This document shows, piece by piece, positions 19,631-28,266 of a stretch of 28,266 bases of DNA; within the stretch, counting starts at the first letter, position 1; the number at the start of each line of letters is the position of its first letter. The DNA is taken from NCBI GenBank assembly GCA_003990745.1, contig RBNI01000649.1, positions 1-28,266 of the forward strand, written 5' to 3'. The notes beneath the pieces were generated by a model, which searched no databases, had not been told where the DNA came from, and saw nothing but the letters and a program-made list of their open reading frames with translations. The stretch comes from Jimgerdemannia flammicorona. Taxonomy: Eukaryota; Mucoromycota; Endogonomycetes; Endogonales; Endogonaceae. A program made the translations under genes and the position numbers.

Positions 19631-20400
19631 CTTGCCATAGTTAGCAATCTACAGTTAGTAACATAGTAACCCATAGCAACCACAACTGTATAAATTACCC
19701 CAGAGATAAGAGTGAATAAATCTCAGTTCTGAAATATATAGCAAAAGACAAGTCTGCCTACTATACTTTGAGAGATATGCCTGCTAAAAGCCACTTGATT
19801 CAGGAAGAAAATACTTAGGAGAAATGCCTGCTCTATAGCCACTACTAGGAGATTGTGAGCTTTGCCCCTTTCTCACTCCAGTTCACTTTTGATATAAAGA
19901 ACGAGTTCATTTTAGTTCACTTGCCAGATAAGCCTGAAGAGAAACCTGCCACTTAAGGAATAAGCTGCACTATTGGTTTGCTTACCAGATAAGCCTGAAG
20001 AATCCTAGTTACCCATATTCCCAGAGAGCCCACTATAAGGAACCTTGCCACAAGTCAGTCTGTTGATGCAACTTTGCAGTGGAGCCAGTCTATGATGTAA
20101 CCCTACACAAACAAAGCCAGTCTTGATATAACTTGCCAAGAATCCATATTCAAGTTATCTGAGTTATTGAATTATCCGCCTTTTACAACATCTGAGTTAT
20201 CTAAGTTATCTGTGTCATCTGAGTTATCTGAGCTATCTGCGCCACTCAAAGTAATATTCCCAGAGAGCCTATTGATTCAGGAAGAATCCATGATATCTAA
20301 GTTATTCAAGTTATTAGTTTATTCTCAGTGAGCTGATACAGAAGAACCTACTGCCCAGTAAGCCACCATTTTAAGAAACCACTACACTATACAGAGATTG
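19630..20400 (+). repeat. LTR-like segment 3, forward orientation, best preserved
   Basis: Begins with a promoter-like part: ACTGTATAAATTACC (TATA box), GTGAATAAATCTCAG, then GCAAAAGACAAGTCTGCCTAC. It continues with AGGAGATTGTGAGC (about 19850) and TTCACTTTTGATATAAAGAAC. Short repeats of TATCTGAGT lie at 20155-20240. It retains C and G where segments 1 and 2 have T and A, so it is younger or less mutated. Its partner LTR and internal region are not evident to the right. Confidence 0.6.
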
Positions 20401-20741
20401 TCACCCAGAAACTACATACTTTTGGAGGGATGGTCTAAAGCATCACTATGTTTTTTTGGATCATGTTTTTTTGGGTGATGTTGCTGGATGATTTTTAAGT
20501 CACATATCTGGCAATGTGACATATGGCGAACTGAGATTTCTGTGCCTATTCAAGCCCCACTCTGTTATATTTCATAGCATCTTTACAATGACAAACTGCT
20601 GAAATCGCTCCATAAGAATGTTGGTTTGTATCTTCACATCTTGAGAGATCATTTGGGAAATATTTTACAGTAGTTTGGTTTTTTGCAGCAGCTAGAAAGT
20701 GCTTAGTTGTCATTATCTATATGAATCTCACCAGCTCACAT
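20401..20741. other. Noncoding sequence left of the young retroposon
   Basis: Contains a paired TGTTTTTTTGGAT motif and a small inverted repeat GTCACAT...ATGTGAC (20499-20520). CTCACCAGCTCACATGATC-type repeats (20726-20745) continue beyond the insertion at 21990-22050, showing that the insertion split one sequence. No gene seen. Confidence 0.5.
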
Positions 20742-20757
20742 GATCTATGTGAATCTT
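20742..20757. repeat. Target-site duplication, left copy
   Basis: GATCTATGTGAATCTT, identical to 21969-21984. The final TT merges with the T run, so the certain length is 14 bp. Confidence 0.9.
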
Positions 20758-21968
20758 TTTTTTTTTTTTTTTTTTTTTTTTAACAGACTCATAGTCCTGC
20801 AGATTTTTATTGGAAGGGAACCTAGACTATATAGGCCAAAACCCTCCCCCACCACCCACCGAACAATATCCCCCCATTAACCTAGGCTACTAAATTGTCC
20901 AGCAGTCCCATCGCTCCAGCTATACCTGTCAAACACCAGCTACATTGACCCCCATGACATAGACTAGACTTGTCTGCTCACCAGGGCTGGATCATCATTT
21001 ACACATGAGAGCACACCTACATGTCAGATCTAGCAGTGCCGGGACTGAATAAAGAATAGCCCCCTGAACTCCAAAAGAAAGCCCAAGACAAAGAAAAACC
21101 CCCCAACCAACCAATAGAAAGCAAAGTGGATTCAAAGTGGGTGAGTAAAGGACTTATATGCAGCACCTTCCTCAAAGGACTTACACATAGGCTAGGGCCG
21201 AAAGAGACCCCACTCTCACTCTCCGAGCCTGCAGGCCTTGATCACATTACCATGTCAGCTCCCGGTTCCAGTCGGGTACTGCCAAATAAGGAAGGTCCCA
21301 TTCCTCAAGCCTGCAGGCCTCAATCGCGTTGCCATGTCAGCTCTCGGTTCCAGTTAGATACAGCCAGGATGCCGGCCCCTGCACCACCCCACCCCCCACC
21401 AGCCAATCGAAAGGCCCCACTGAAATATTGTCTGTCCCAGCCCTGATGACCACCCCCAGCCTGGCACCCCACTGGTTCACCATAATCACCCTTCCTCCTA
21501 TCTGTGATGGCCATCTCCCCTCCCATCCTGACATCACCTGAAAAACAGTCACCTATGCCAGAACTGTGCTCGCCGGGAAGCTCGCCAAAGTCAGAGAGCC
21601 CCACCACAGGCACCGAGGACCTACAGGTAACCTATACTGAGCACTTGACACCCAAGGTCAGCCGACTCCCTACGTAGCCCGAGACACACTGAGACAGCAT
21701 CTTGTTGGCAATAGTAAAAGGAAGAAGGCACCACACCAAAACAGATGCACTCCAGATGCAGCTGAAGACACCAGAAACTGTGAAAAAGTAGAGAAGACAC
21801 CGATCTGACACCAATAAAGGGGCAACTCATCACCATTGCCCTCCTCCCACCATGCCCTTGCAGGCACAGCAAACCAACCCAAGGTAGAGAGAGTAATAAT
21901 AGGGGAAAGAGGACTTGGAAGGTTGCCTACCAAACCTTGTGACCGGTAAGGTAGTGGAGAAAGAGACC
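20758..21968 (-). mobile_element. Young 1.2-kb retroposed sequence with poly(A) tail
   Basis: A minus-strand insertion bounded by 14-16-bp target duplications. On the minus strand it starts at 21968 (GGTCTCTTTCTCCACTACC) and ends in a poly(A) of about 24-26 nt (plus-strand T run 20756-20781). CCAATAAAAATC lies about 28 nt before the tail, a typical polyadenylation signal. It is GC-richer and keeps CpG, with no decay, so it is recent. Open frames exist on both strands (for example 21320-21613 and 21670-21933, minus) but none resembles a known protein. The body may be a noncoding retroposon, a processed transcript or a 5'-truncated LINE. Mobilisation by a LINE enzyme is inferred from tail and duplication. 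Confidence 0.88.
21225..21365. repeat. Internal 59-bp direct duplication in the young retroposon
   Basis: Units 21225-21283 and 21307-21365 share AGCCTGCAGGCCT, CCATGTCAGCTC and CGGTTCCAGT at equal spacing, offset by 82 bp. Confidence 0.9.
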
Positions 21969-21984
21969 GATCTATGTGAATCTT
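21969..21984. repeat. Target-site duplication, right copy
   Basis: GATCTATGTGAATCTT, matching 20742-20757. Confidence 0.9.
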
Positions 21985-22244
21985 GCTAACTCACTCACAA
22001 ATCTCACCAGCCTATCTGAATCCCACTAGCCTACACAAATCTCACTGACTCAGTAGTCCACATATAATGAACTGGTTCACCATCTCCCTGCCAAGATTTC
22101 TGCCTCCCGAATTAAATCTCTCTAGGAAGGTCACTACTTTCACTAAGAAAAATCCTTGCTGAATAATAAGATATATATTTATTGATTGAAAATTACATAT
22201 GTGTATGCTGGGTGTCCTACTGTAATTGCATGGAGGGGAACCAT

Positions 22245-22840
22245 TCTATTTATTATCTTATTAGTGAATGTTTATTTTATTTTATTATCTGGTTAGCAAA
22301 TGTCTCTGTGACTGAAGCCTTATGACTATTCTATTTATTTCATTTATTATCTGGTCAGTGAATGTCTCTGTGACTGAAGCCTTATGACCATTCTATTTAT
22401 TTTATATTATTTTATATTATTTTATTATCTGGTCAGTGAATGTCTCTGTAATTGAAGCCTTATGACTATTCTATTATTTTATTTATTATCTGATTGGCAA
22501 ATGTCTCTGTGACTGAAGCCTTATGATCATTCTATTTATTTCATTTATTATCTAATTGGCGAATGTCTCTATGACTAAAGCCTTATGATCATTCTATTTA
22601 TTTTATTTTATTTTATTTTATTTTATTATCTGGTCAGTGAACATCTCTGTAACTGAAGCCTTATAACTATTCTATTTATTTCATTTATTATCTGGTTAGT
22701 GAATGTCTCTGTGACTGAAGCCTTATGACTATTCTATTATTTCATTTATTATCTGATCAGCAAATATCTCTGTGACTGAAGTCTTATGACTATTCTATTT
22801 ATTTTATTTTATTATCTGGTCAGCGAATGTCTCTGTAACT
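22245..22840. repeat. Minisatellite, unit about 62 bp (78 bp when expanded)
   Basis: Eight copies anchored on GACTGAAGCCTTATGAC at about 22317, 22379, 22457, 22518, 22580, 22658, 22720 and 22781. Five of the seven intervals are 61-62 bp. Two are 78 bp because an internal A/T-rich pentamer run (TTTTA or TATTT/TTATA type) is longer. Each unit also holds TTATCTGGTCAGTGAATGTC. Confidence 0.93.
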
Positions 22841-22940
22841 CACTGAATGATGTTGTCTCTCTCTCTGACACTGTTATTATACTGTATATTAATAGGCCCC
22901 TGCTCCACTGAGTTCTGAAGTACTATATTCTGATGACTGA

Positions 22941-23712
22941 GAGAGCATCAGCATGAGGGCTTCAGCATGAGAGGACTTCAGCATGAGGGGGAGCTTAGCA
23001 TGAGAGGACTTTGGCATGAGAGAGCATCAGTATGAGGTATCAGCATGAGGGGGCTTCAGTGTGAGAGAGCATCAGCATGAGGGGGCTTCAGTATAAGAGG
23101 GCTTCGACATGAGGAGGAGTTTCAGCATGAGAGGGCTTCAGCATGAGGGGGAGCTTCAGCATGAGAGGGCTTCAGCATGAGAGGGCTTCAGCATAAGAGA
23201 GAGCTTTAGTGTGAGAGGGCTTTAGCATGAGAGGGCTTCAACATGAGAGGGCTTTGGTATAAGGGGGTGAGAGGGCTTCGCATGAGGAGAGCTTCAGTGT
23301 GGGGGGGGTTTCGATATAAGGGTATAAGTATGAGGGAGCATCAGCATGAGCATGAGAGAGCATCAGCATGAGGGGGCCTCAGCATGAGAGGGCTTCAGCA
23401 TGAGGGGGAGCTTCAGCATAAAAGGGCTTTGGCATGAGGGAGAGCTTCAGCATGAGGGGGAGCTTTGGTGTGAGGGGGCTTCAGTGTGAGGGAGCATCAG
23501 CATGAAGGGGCTTCAGTGTGAGGGGCTTTAGCATGAGAGGGCATCAGCATGAGGGAGAGCTTCAGCATGAGAGGGCTTCAGCATGAGGGAGAGCTTCAGC
23601 ATAAGAGGGCTTCAGCATAAGAGGGAGCTTTGGCATGAGGAGACTTCTGTATGAGGCTTCAGTGTAGGGCTTCAGCATGAGGGCTTCAGCATGAAGGGGT
23701 ATCAGCATGAGT
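22941..23712. repeat. Minisatellite of GCATGAGAGGGCTTCA type
   Basis: More than 40 imperfect copies of a 15-19-bp unit built on TTCAGCATGAGAGGGC, with variants AGCATCAGCATGAGGG and GGGGGAGCTTCAGC. Some stretches show higher-order alternation of two unit types. There are no unique spacers, so this is not a CRISPR. Confidence 0.93.
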
Positions 23713-24313
23713 TCACAGACTTCTCATCTTCCTTGACCCACCAAAAGAATTATGCCTCTCACCATTCAGGATTTCAAAAAGTATAGTAGTTATTTATTAA
23801 TAATATAATATAATCATCCATCCTCATTCTTCATTTCTAATTACAACTACCTCATCATCTCACCTTATCAGAAATATATAAAAAAAAAGGGCTATAGAAG
23901 TGAGCATTACAAAACTAGTTAAAAAAAGAACATCAATTTTGACATATAATCTAGTTTTGTCTATTTTCTAAATAAAGATTATGCATTTGTGTTATAAGAT
24001 TTTGTAATTGACTTTAATCACCAGTTTGAATAAATTCTGATCCAAGTTAGAACCAATGTTCATATAATTATTCTTGAACAGAATAAAACTCCAGCCATCA
24101 ATGTTCTGCTACTACTTACAAAGAATCTTCTTTTTCTGGCTATTCCCTTACTTGAGTATGACTGACATAAATGTGGAGACCTGACTCAGTAAACATACTT
24201 TGGAATTTCTCCTAATATATATCAGTAAGAAAGTCTTTGCTGATATCCTGATGAAACATTGGCTGCTGGACAACCTTTCTCCTGTACAATTCACATTATA
24301 TAAACTTCAAGCA
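23713..24313. other. Sequence between minisatellite and LINE ORF1
   Basis: Mixed composition. An open frame enters the ORF1 phase from 24200 but its composition differs from the G-rich ORF1, so it may be LINE 5' UTR or unrelated flank. I see no promoter or other gene. Confidence 0.45.
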
Positions 24314-26383
24314 ATGGTTTTCAACACAACTTGGAGAAACAGTATTATAAAAATATCATTGAGCAAGAGTTCTGATAGGTATGCTGGATCAGGTGGACCT
24401 GGGGCTTTTGGCTGGCAGCATGTGGAGAGAGGGTATAGATTGGGGATGGGGGCTTTTGAAGGGTCGAAGGGTAGTGAAGGCTCTGGAGGAGGACTAGTAT
24501 CTGGTGGATCTGGGGGAAGGCCTGGTCCCTCCAGCTTTGCCAACAAGGTGAAGGCAAGTGGGTGACCTGCTAGAACCAGGGCTAACACTGCTGAGGGGAA
24601 GGGCAAGGCTAGCATCAGGAGAGGGAGTGGCCCTCAGGGGGGAGATGGGAGTGTAGGGGCTGGAGGGGCTGTAGCTAGGGGTGTGACTGTTGATGGGAGT
24701 GTGACAGGGGATCAGGAAAAAAAAAGAGATGTGACAGCTAATGGCCAGGTGAGACAGGGGATCCCAATGCAGAAGGGGGACCTGGCAGATGGTGTAATGA
24801 GACTGGTGGTGGCCCCATTGCTCAAGAAGTTGATCTTGGAGTTTGCAGCTACCTTGTACTTTCGAGGCTTGGCAGTGACAGCAAGGATGGTCCTGGGGCT
24901 TATTTCGAAGCAGGTGGCTGGGGCAGCCTTAGTGAAGTTCCTGAAGAGTCTGGAGGGGGTTGAGGTGGACTTTGAGGAGGTGGGTCCACTGGACGAGGCC
25001 CTGAAGACTAGAGTAGTAGTTGGGAAAGTAGTGGTCCCCATGATGTGATGCTTGAGGTGGGACCCCAGGGTGGTACAGCTTCTGGTGAGGGGGGTGCTGA
25101 TGGTAACGAAGGAGGAGACTAGGAGGAGGGTGGAGGAGGTGATGGTAGAGTATAGTGACATGGTAGACATTGGCTTCCAGATGTCAGAGGGGATCACATT
25201 TAGGACAGGTGATGTTGATGTCAGGATTCAGCTGGCAGAGAAGGAGACCACCAGGAAGATGAGTGACTGGCCCTCAGTGCTAATGTGGGGGGCTTTTGTC
25301 TATAAGATATTGAGGGTGAAAGGGAGTGAAGAGGAGGAGGAGAACTTGTTGGAGGCTCTGGAGGAGTTGAGTGGTGTAGTTGAGAGGAGAGCAAAGGCCT
25401 AGAGAGTGTTTGAGGAGTCAACTCATCTAGAGATTGTGGATGGGAAGCATATTCACACTGACAAGAGGCAGTGGGAGTGGGCCCAGGGGCACAGGAGGCA
25501 GAGAGAGCTATTGGCAAGTATAAAAGGAGAGGCAAAGAAGAAGGTAGATGGGGCTGAGGTGTCTGGGGGCATCGAAGCCAGTGTCTGGGCTAGTAAAGGA
25601 GAAGGAGAGGTGGAGGCAAATGAGAAAGGAACTGGGAAGATGCTGAGCAAGGATCTCTATGCAGATGGCATGTTCGAAGTCTGGGAGCAGGATTTGGATG
25701 CCACCCCCCCCCCTCTTATCAAGAGGGGCCCAGCTGTGAAGAGAGGGACAACAGAGGATATGCTGATACAGGGGGCTCAGCAAGTATACTTTGGGGTCCA
25801 CGATGTGGCAAAAGGGGGCCAGGTAGTAGTAGTTGGTGAGGACAAGCTGGTAGATGTCTCTGAGGAGGAGTGGGATGAGGCTGCCAGTATAGGAGCTGAT
25901 ACCACAATGTTGGATGCAGGGTGGCCAGGGACTCTGAGAGGAAAGGAGGTGGGGAACCTGCTGTGGATGAGTAAGGTGATGGATAACCTCACAGCTGAGG
26001 AGTTGGGAGAGGTGGACCTGTGTGTGATGCCTGAGGAGCATTGGGCATAGATTCTGTATAGTGATGGAGTAGTGGAGATACTGAAGGTAGAAATTCTGGT
26101 GATTTTCATAGAGGAGGAGGGATATAAGGTTGATAAGGTGAGAGAGGAGGAGCTGGTAGTCATTGCTGGTGAGCAGGTTGCCTACTGTTGAACAGAGCAT
26201 CATGGTTTGCAGCTCTGGTAGGAGGCCTGTCTGGAGTATCATGAGGACTTTGAGAAGAGAGAGGATGGGGCAATGGCTGAACTTCTGGGAGGATTAGAGG
26301 CACAGGAAGCTGAGAAGAAAGAACTAGTGGCAGAATGAGACTTGGACTTGGCACAGGAGGAGTTGAATATGAATTTGTAGAGA
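24314..26383 (+). pseudogene. LINE ORF1, degraded
   Basis: One plus-strand frame is shared by four open blocks (24200-24565, 24683-25048, 25052-25402 and 25406-26050) and by the sequence to 26383. They are separated only by single TGA/TAG codons (24566, 25049, 25403, 26048 and others), so this was one protein of up to about 690 residues. The N-terminal part is Gly/Ser-rich (GSGGPGAFGW). The middle has RGLAVTARMVLGLISKQV and MSDWPSVLMWGAFVYKIL. The C-terminal part is acidic and Lys/Glu-rich. I see no zinc knuckle. It precedes the endonuclease ORF by a few tens of bases in another frame, the usual LINE arrangement, where ORF1 proteins bind the RNA. The ATG at 24314 is a convenience; the true start is unknown. 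The sense strand is strongly G-rich. Confidence 0.72.
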
Positions 26384-26402
26384 ATGTGAGCAATATATAA
26401 CA

Positions 26403-28213
26403 TTATTTCTTATAAACAGTACAACTAACATTTTCTCTTTGAATGTGAATGGGTTAAGGGGTTCTGGGCAGTGTAAGAACATTTTTACTTAGCTCAAGGG
26501 ATTGGAGGCTGATCTCTTTTTACTGCAGGATGTACAGTGTAAGGATGAGGACAATTGAGTGGAGTAGACTAGAGAATGGGGTGAGGCTACTGCTTGGTTT
26601 GGCAAAGTAGTGATTCTGGTGAAGAAGAGTAGAGAAGACCTGGGGGGAATCAGGAACTGGGGTAATCAATTGGTCTGGGGAGATTGGATTTAGCTAGGGT
26701 GGGAATTGGTGAGGGTTGGCTCCTGTTACTGCCCTGTAGTTAGGGGTGAGAGAATTATATGAATTGAGGAGCTGCTGGAGGAGGGTATTCTCTTAGAAGA
26801 AGGAGTCAATATTCTGGATGGTGATTTTAATATGATACAGGATCCACATCTAGATAGAACTGATGGAGAGAGAAATACAGGTGGGAGGAGTGGTGGCCTG
26901 GAGGCATAGAAGGAGGTGGAGAATCTTAGTTCTTTAGGGGATATGGGCAGAATACGGTGGGGCAACACCAGGGTCTACACACATTGGGTGAATGGCTTAG
27001 GTACAAGAATTGACTGGATACTGATAGCTGAATATTAGAATGCTGATGTTTGGAAGACTTTGGAGGTGAAGTGGTGCCTATGGTCTGATCACTGGGGACT
27101 ATTGAGGCAGGGGCAGTTTGGGGGGAGTGGAGATGGACCTGGACATTGGCACCTTAACTCCTCTCTGCTGGCTGAGAAGGGGTTGTGGAACTCATGGGTG
27201 GAGGATATACAGGCAAAGGTTTCTATCTGGAGGCATGAGAGTTTGTCTGTAGGTGTCCGGTGGATGAGATTGAAGGAGGCTGTAAGAGTTTATTGGGGTG
27301 GAGCTGGTAGAGAGGCTGGGAGACAGAAGAGGAAGTACATATACTGTGCTTCAAATAAGCTGATGAGATTGCAGATAGAATGGGCAGACTTGCTTTCTCC
27401 TGTTGAGATGGATGATTGGAGGTTAGAGCAGGCGAAATTGGAGGTAGTGGAACTGCAACAGGTGTTGAGAGAGGAGAAAGAGATTCATATGTGAGGGATG
27501 GCTGCCAGGTTATAGTGGCAGGAGCTAGAGGAGGGGGAGTAGCCTACTAGGTACTTGTCTAGACTCCTCAAAGCTAGGAGGGTGCGACATAGGTGAGATG
27601 GGGTCTTGGATACCAAGGGGAATATGGTACATGGTATGCAACAGATCTTGGGGGTTTTGAAGGAGAGTTGGTGGGGTCTGTGAAGTGAGGAAGAAGGGGG
27701 TGTAGAGGAAGAGGCAATTGGTAATGCCCTGGAAGAGTGGGAGCTGCTGCAGGTGGAGAGACTGGAAGACCTGATCTTACCAGTACAAGAGGAGGAGATC
27801 TAGGGGGTCCTTGCAGCAACTAAGCTTGAGATGATACCTGGGGAGGATGGGTTACCTTGGGACTTCTGGAAGAAGATGGCAAAGGTCCCTGAAGTGTTAG
27901 AAGAGATGGCTACTCTCTGTGACCATGTTCTTCTGAATGGCAAGTGGGTTGGAGAGCAGGACTTGGGGCTGGTGGCCTTATTGTATAAAGACAAGGGTAG
28001 GTGGGAGGACTGGAAGAACTGGAGGCCAATCATGCTTCTGGACCAGGAGAAGGCCTATGACCATGTTCGGCAGGTATGGCTGGGCAAGATGCTGGATAGA
28101 ATTGATGTTCTACAACAGTTTAGGGCTTCTATGTTGAAGTTGTTAGAGGGTAGTAAGGCAGTGCTAATATGCAATAGTTACAGGGGTTTGTCATTTCCCT
28201 TGGGAAGAGGAGT

Positions 28214-28218
<5 letters not shown>
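26403..28218 (+). pseudogene. LINE ORF2: APE-type endonuclease and reverse transcriptase, degraded and deleted
   Basis: Plus-strand frame with about ten nonsense codons. The apurinic-type endonuclease shows FSLNVNGLR (near 26433), LLQDVQ (the usual Glu is Asp), a CYCP segment, GDFN (about 26820), RIDWILI (about 27010) and SDH (about 27087), so most catalytic positions are recognisable. A linker with SNKLMRLQIEWADLL and PTRYLSRLLKARR leads into RT: GEDGLPWDFWKKM (about 27845), LVALLYKDKG and NWRPIMLL. This is followed immediately by DQEKAYDHV (about 28040), although about 60-70 residues normally separate these two blocks. RT ends at LGRGVP, before the YxDD box, where a T run begins. Order and motifs fit the fungal Tad/L1-type LINEs. 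It is inactive. Confidence 0.9.

Positions 28219-28266
<48 letters not shown>
28219..28266. repeat. T run of at least 48 at the window end
   Basis: Interrupts the LINE RT frame. In both retroposons of this window (13319, 20756) a T run marks the left edge of a minus-strand insertion, so this may be the tail of a third one, cut by the window end. A sequence break at a homopolymer is the alternative. Confidence 0.8.

Noticed and set aside
20499..20520. GTCACAT/ATGTGAC inverted repeat as a terminator or RNA structure
   Set aside because: Seven-base arms in AT-rich noncoding DNA are expected by chance; no neighbouring gene needs it.
21320..21933. Minus-strand open frames in the young retroposon as protein genes
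   Set aside because: They are short, overlap one another in different frames and show no recognisable motif; left as unassigned within the retroposon.
22941..23712. Possible CRISPR array
   Set aside because: The units are contiguous and variable with no unique spacers of constant length, and the setting is eukaryotic. It is a minisatellite.
24712..26242. Long minus-strand Pro/Ser/Leu-rich frames
   Set aside because: They lie antisense to LINE ORF1 and stay open only because that strand is C/T-rich and poor in stops.

Overview
The window looks like repeat-rich, AT-rich DNA from a filamentous fungus. It consists almost entirely of decayed, nested mobile elements plus one apparently intact intron-containing gene. 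The case for a fungus rests on short GT-AG introns (65-75 nt when free of homopolymer), a BED-finger hAT transposase with its own short introns, Ty3/gypsy and endonuclease-type LINE relics, and decay dominated by C-to-T changes at CpA (TpG to TpA on the other strand). That decay turns Gln codons into TAG/TAA and Cys codons into Tyr, as repeat-induced point mutation (RIP) or a similar deamination process would. I cannot fix the phylum: RIP-like decay points to Dikarya, while the one intact gene resembles Uma2-like genes that I associate with Glomeromycotina among others.

Layout. 1-1697 (-): hAT transposase relic with introns and a 14-bp minisatellite in its 5' region, inserted into the RNase H region of a Ty3/gypsy element. 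1697-8690 (-): two decayed gypsy copies in the same orientation, fused at about 5303. They read gag, CCHC knuckle, aspartic protease, a small Cys/His module, a dUTPase domain, reverse transcriptase and RNase H. The left copy lacks its gag start and the right copy lacks most of its RT. A probable LTR lies at 8330-8690, and an unidentified degraded reading frame upstream of it. 10030-11348 (-): an intact six-exon gene of 289 codons with PD-(D/E)XK/Uma2-like features, rich in CpG and without decay. Two of its introns are enlarged by A/T runs of 73 and 32. 11519-11872: a foldback hAT-type MITE whose ends match the hAT at the left.

11873-19500 is extremely AT-rich. It holds an old minus-strand retroposon (13319-13836), a tandem array with a 255-270-bp period (15511-16385), LTR-like segments in both orientations and a broken gag-like frame. 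19523-20400 has an 18-bp array and a better-preserved LTR-like segment. 20742-21984 is a young 1.2-kb retroposed sequence with poly(A), AATAAA and a 14-16-bp target-site duplication. 22245-23712 holds two minisatellites. 24314-28218 (+) is a G-rich LINE relic with ORF1, an APE-type endonuclease and an RT carrying an internal deletion, cut off by a T run at the window end.

How it fits together: the elements are parasites in layers, not a pathway. The LINE class is the likely source of machinery for the poly(A)-tailed insertions, and the hAT is the likely source for the MITE. The most interesting items are the intact endonuclease-like gene in this graveyard, the dUTPase carried by the gypsy family, and the paired young and old retroposons.
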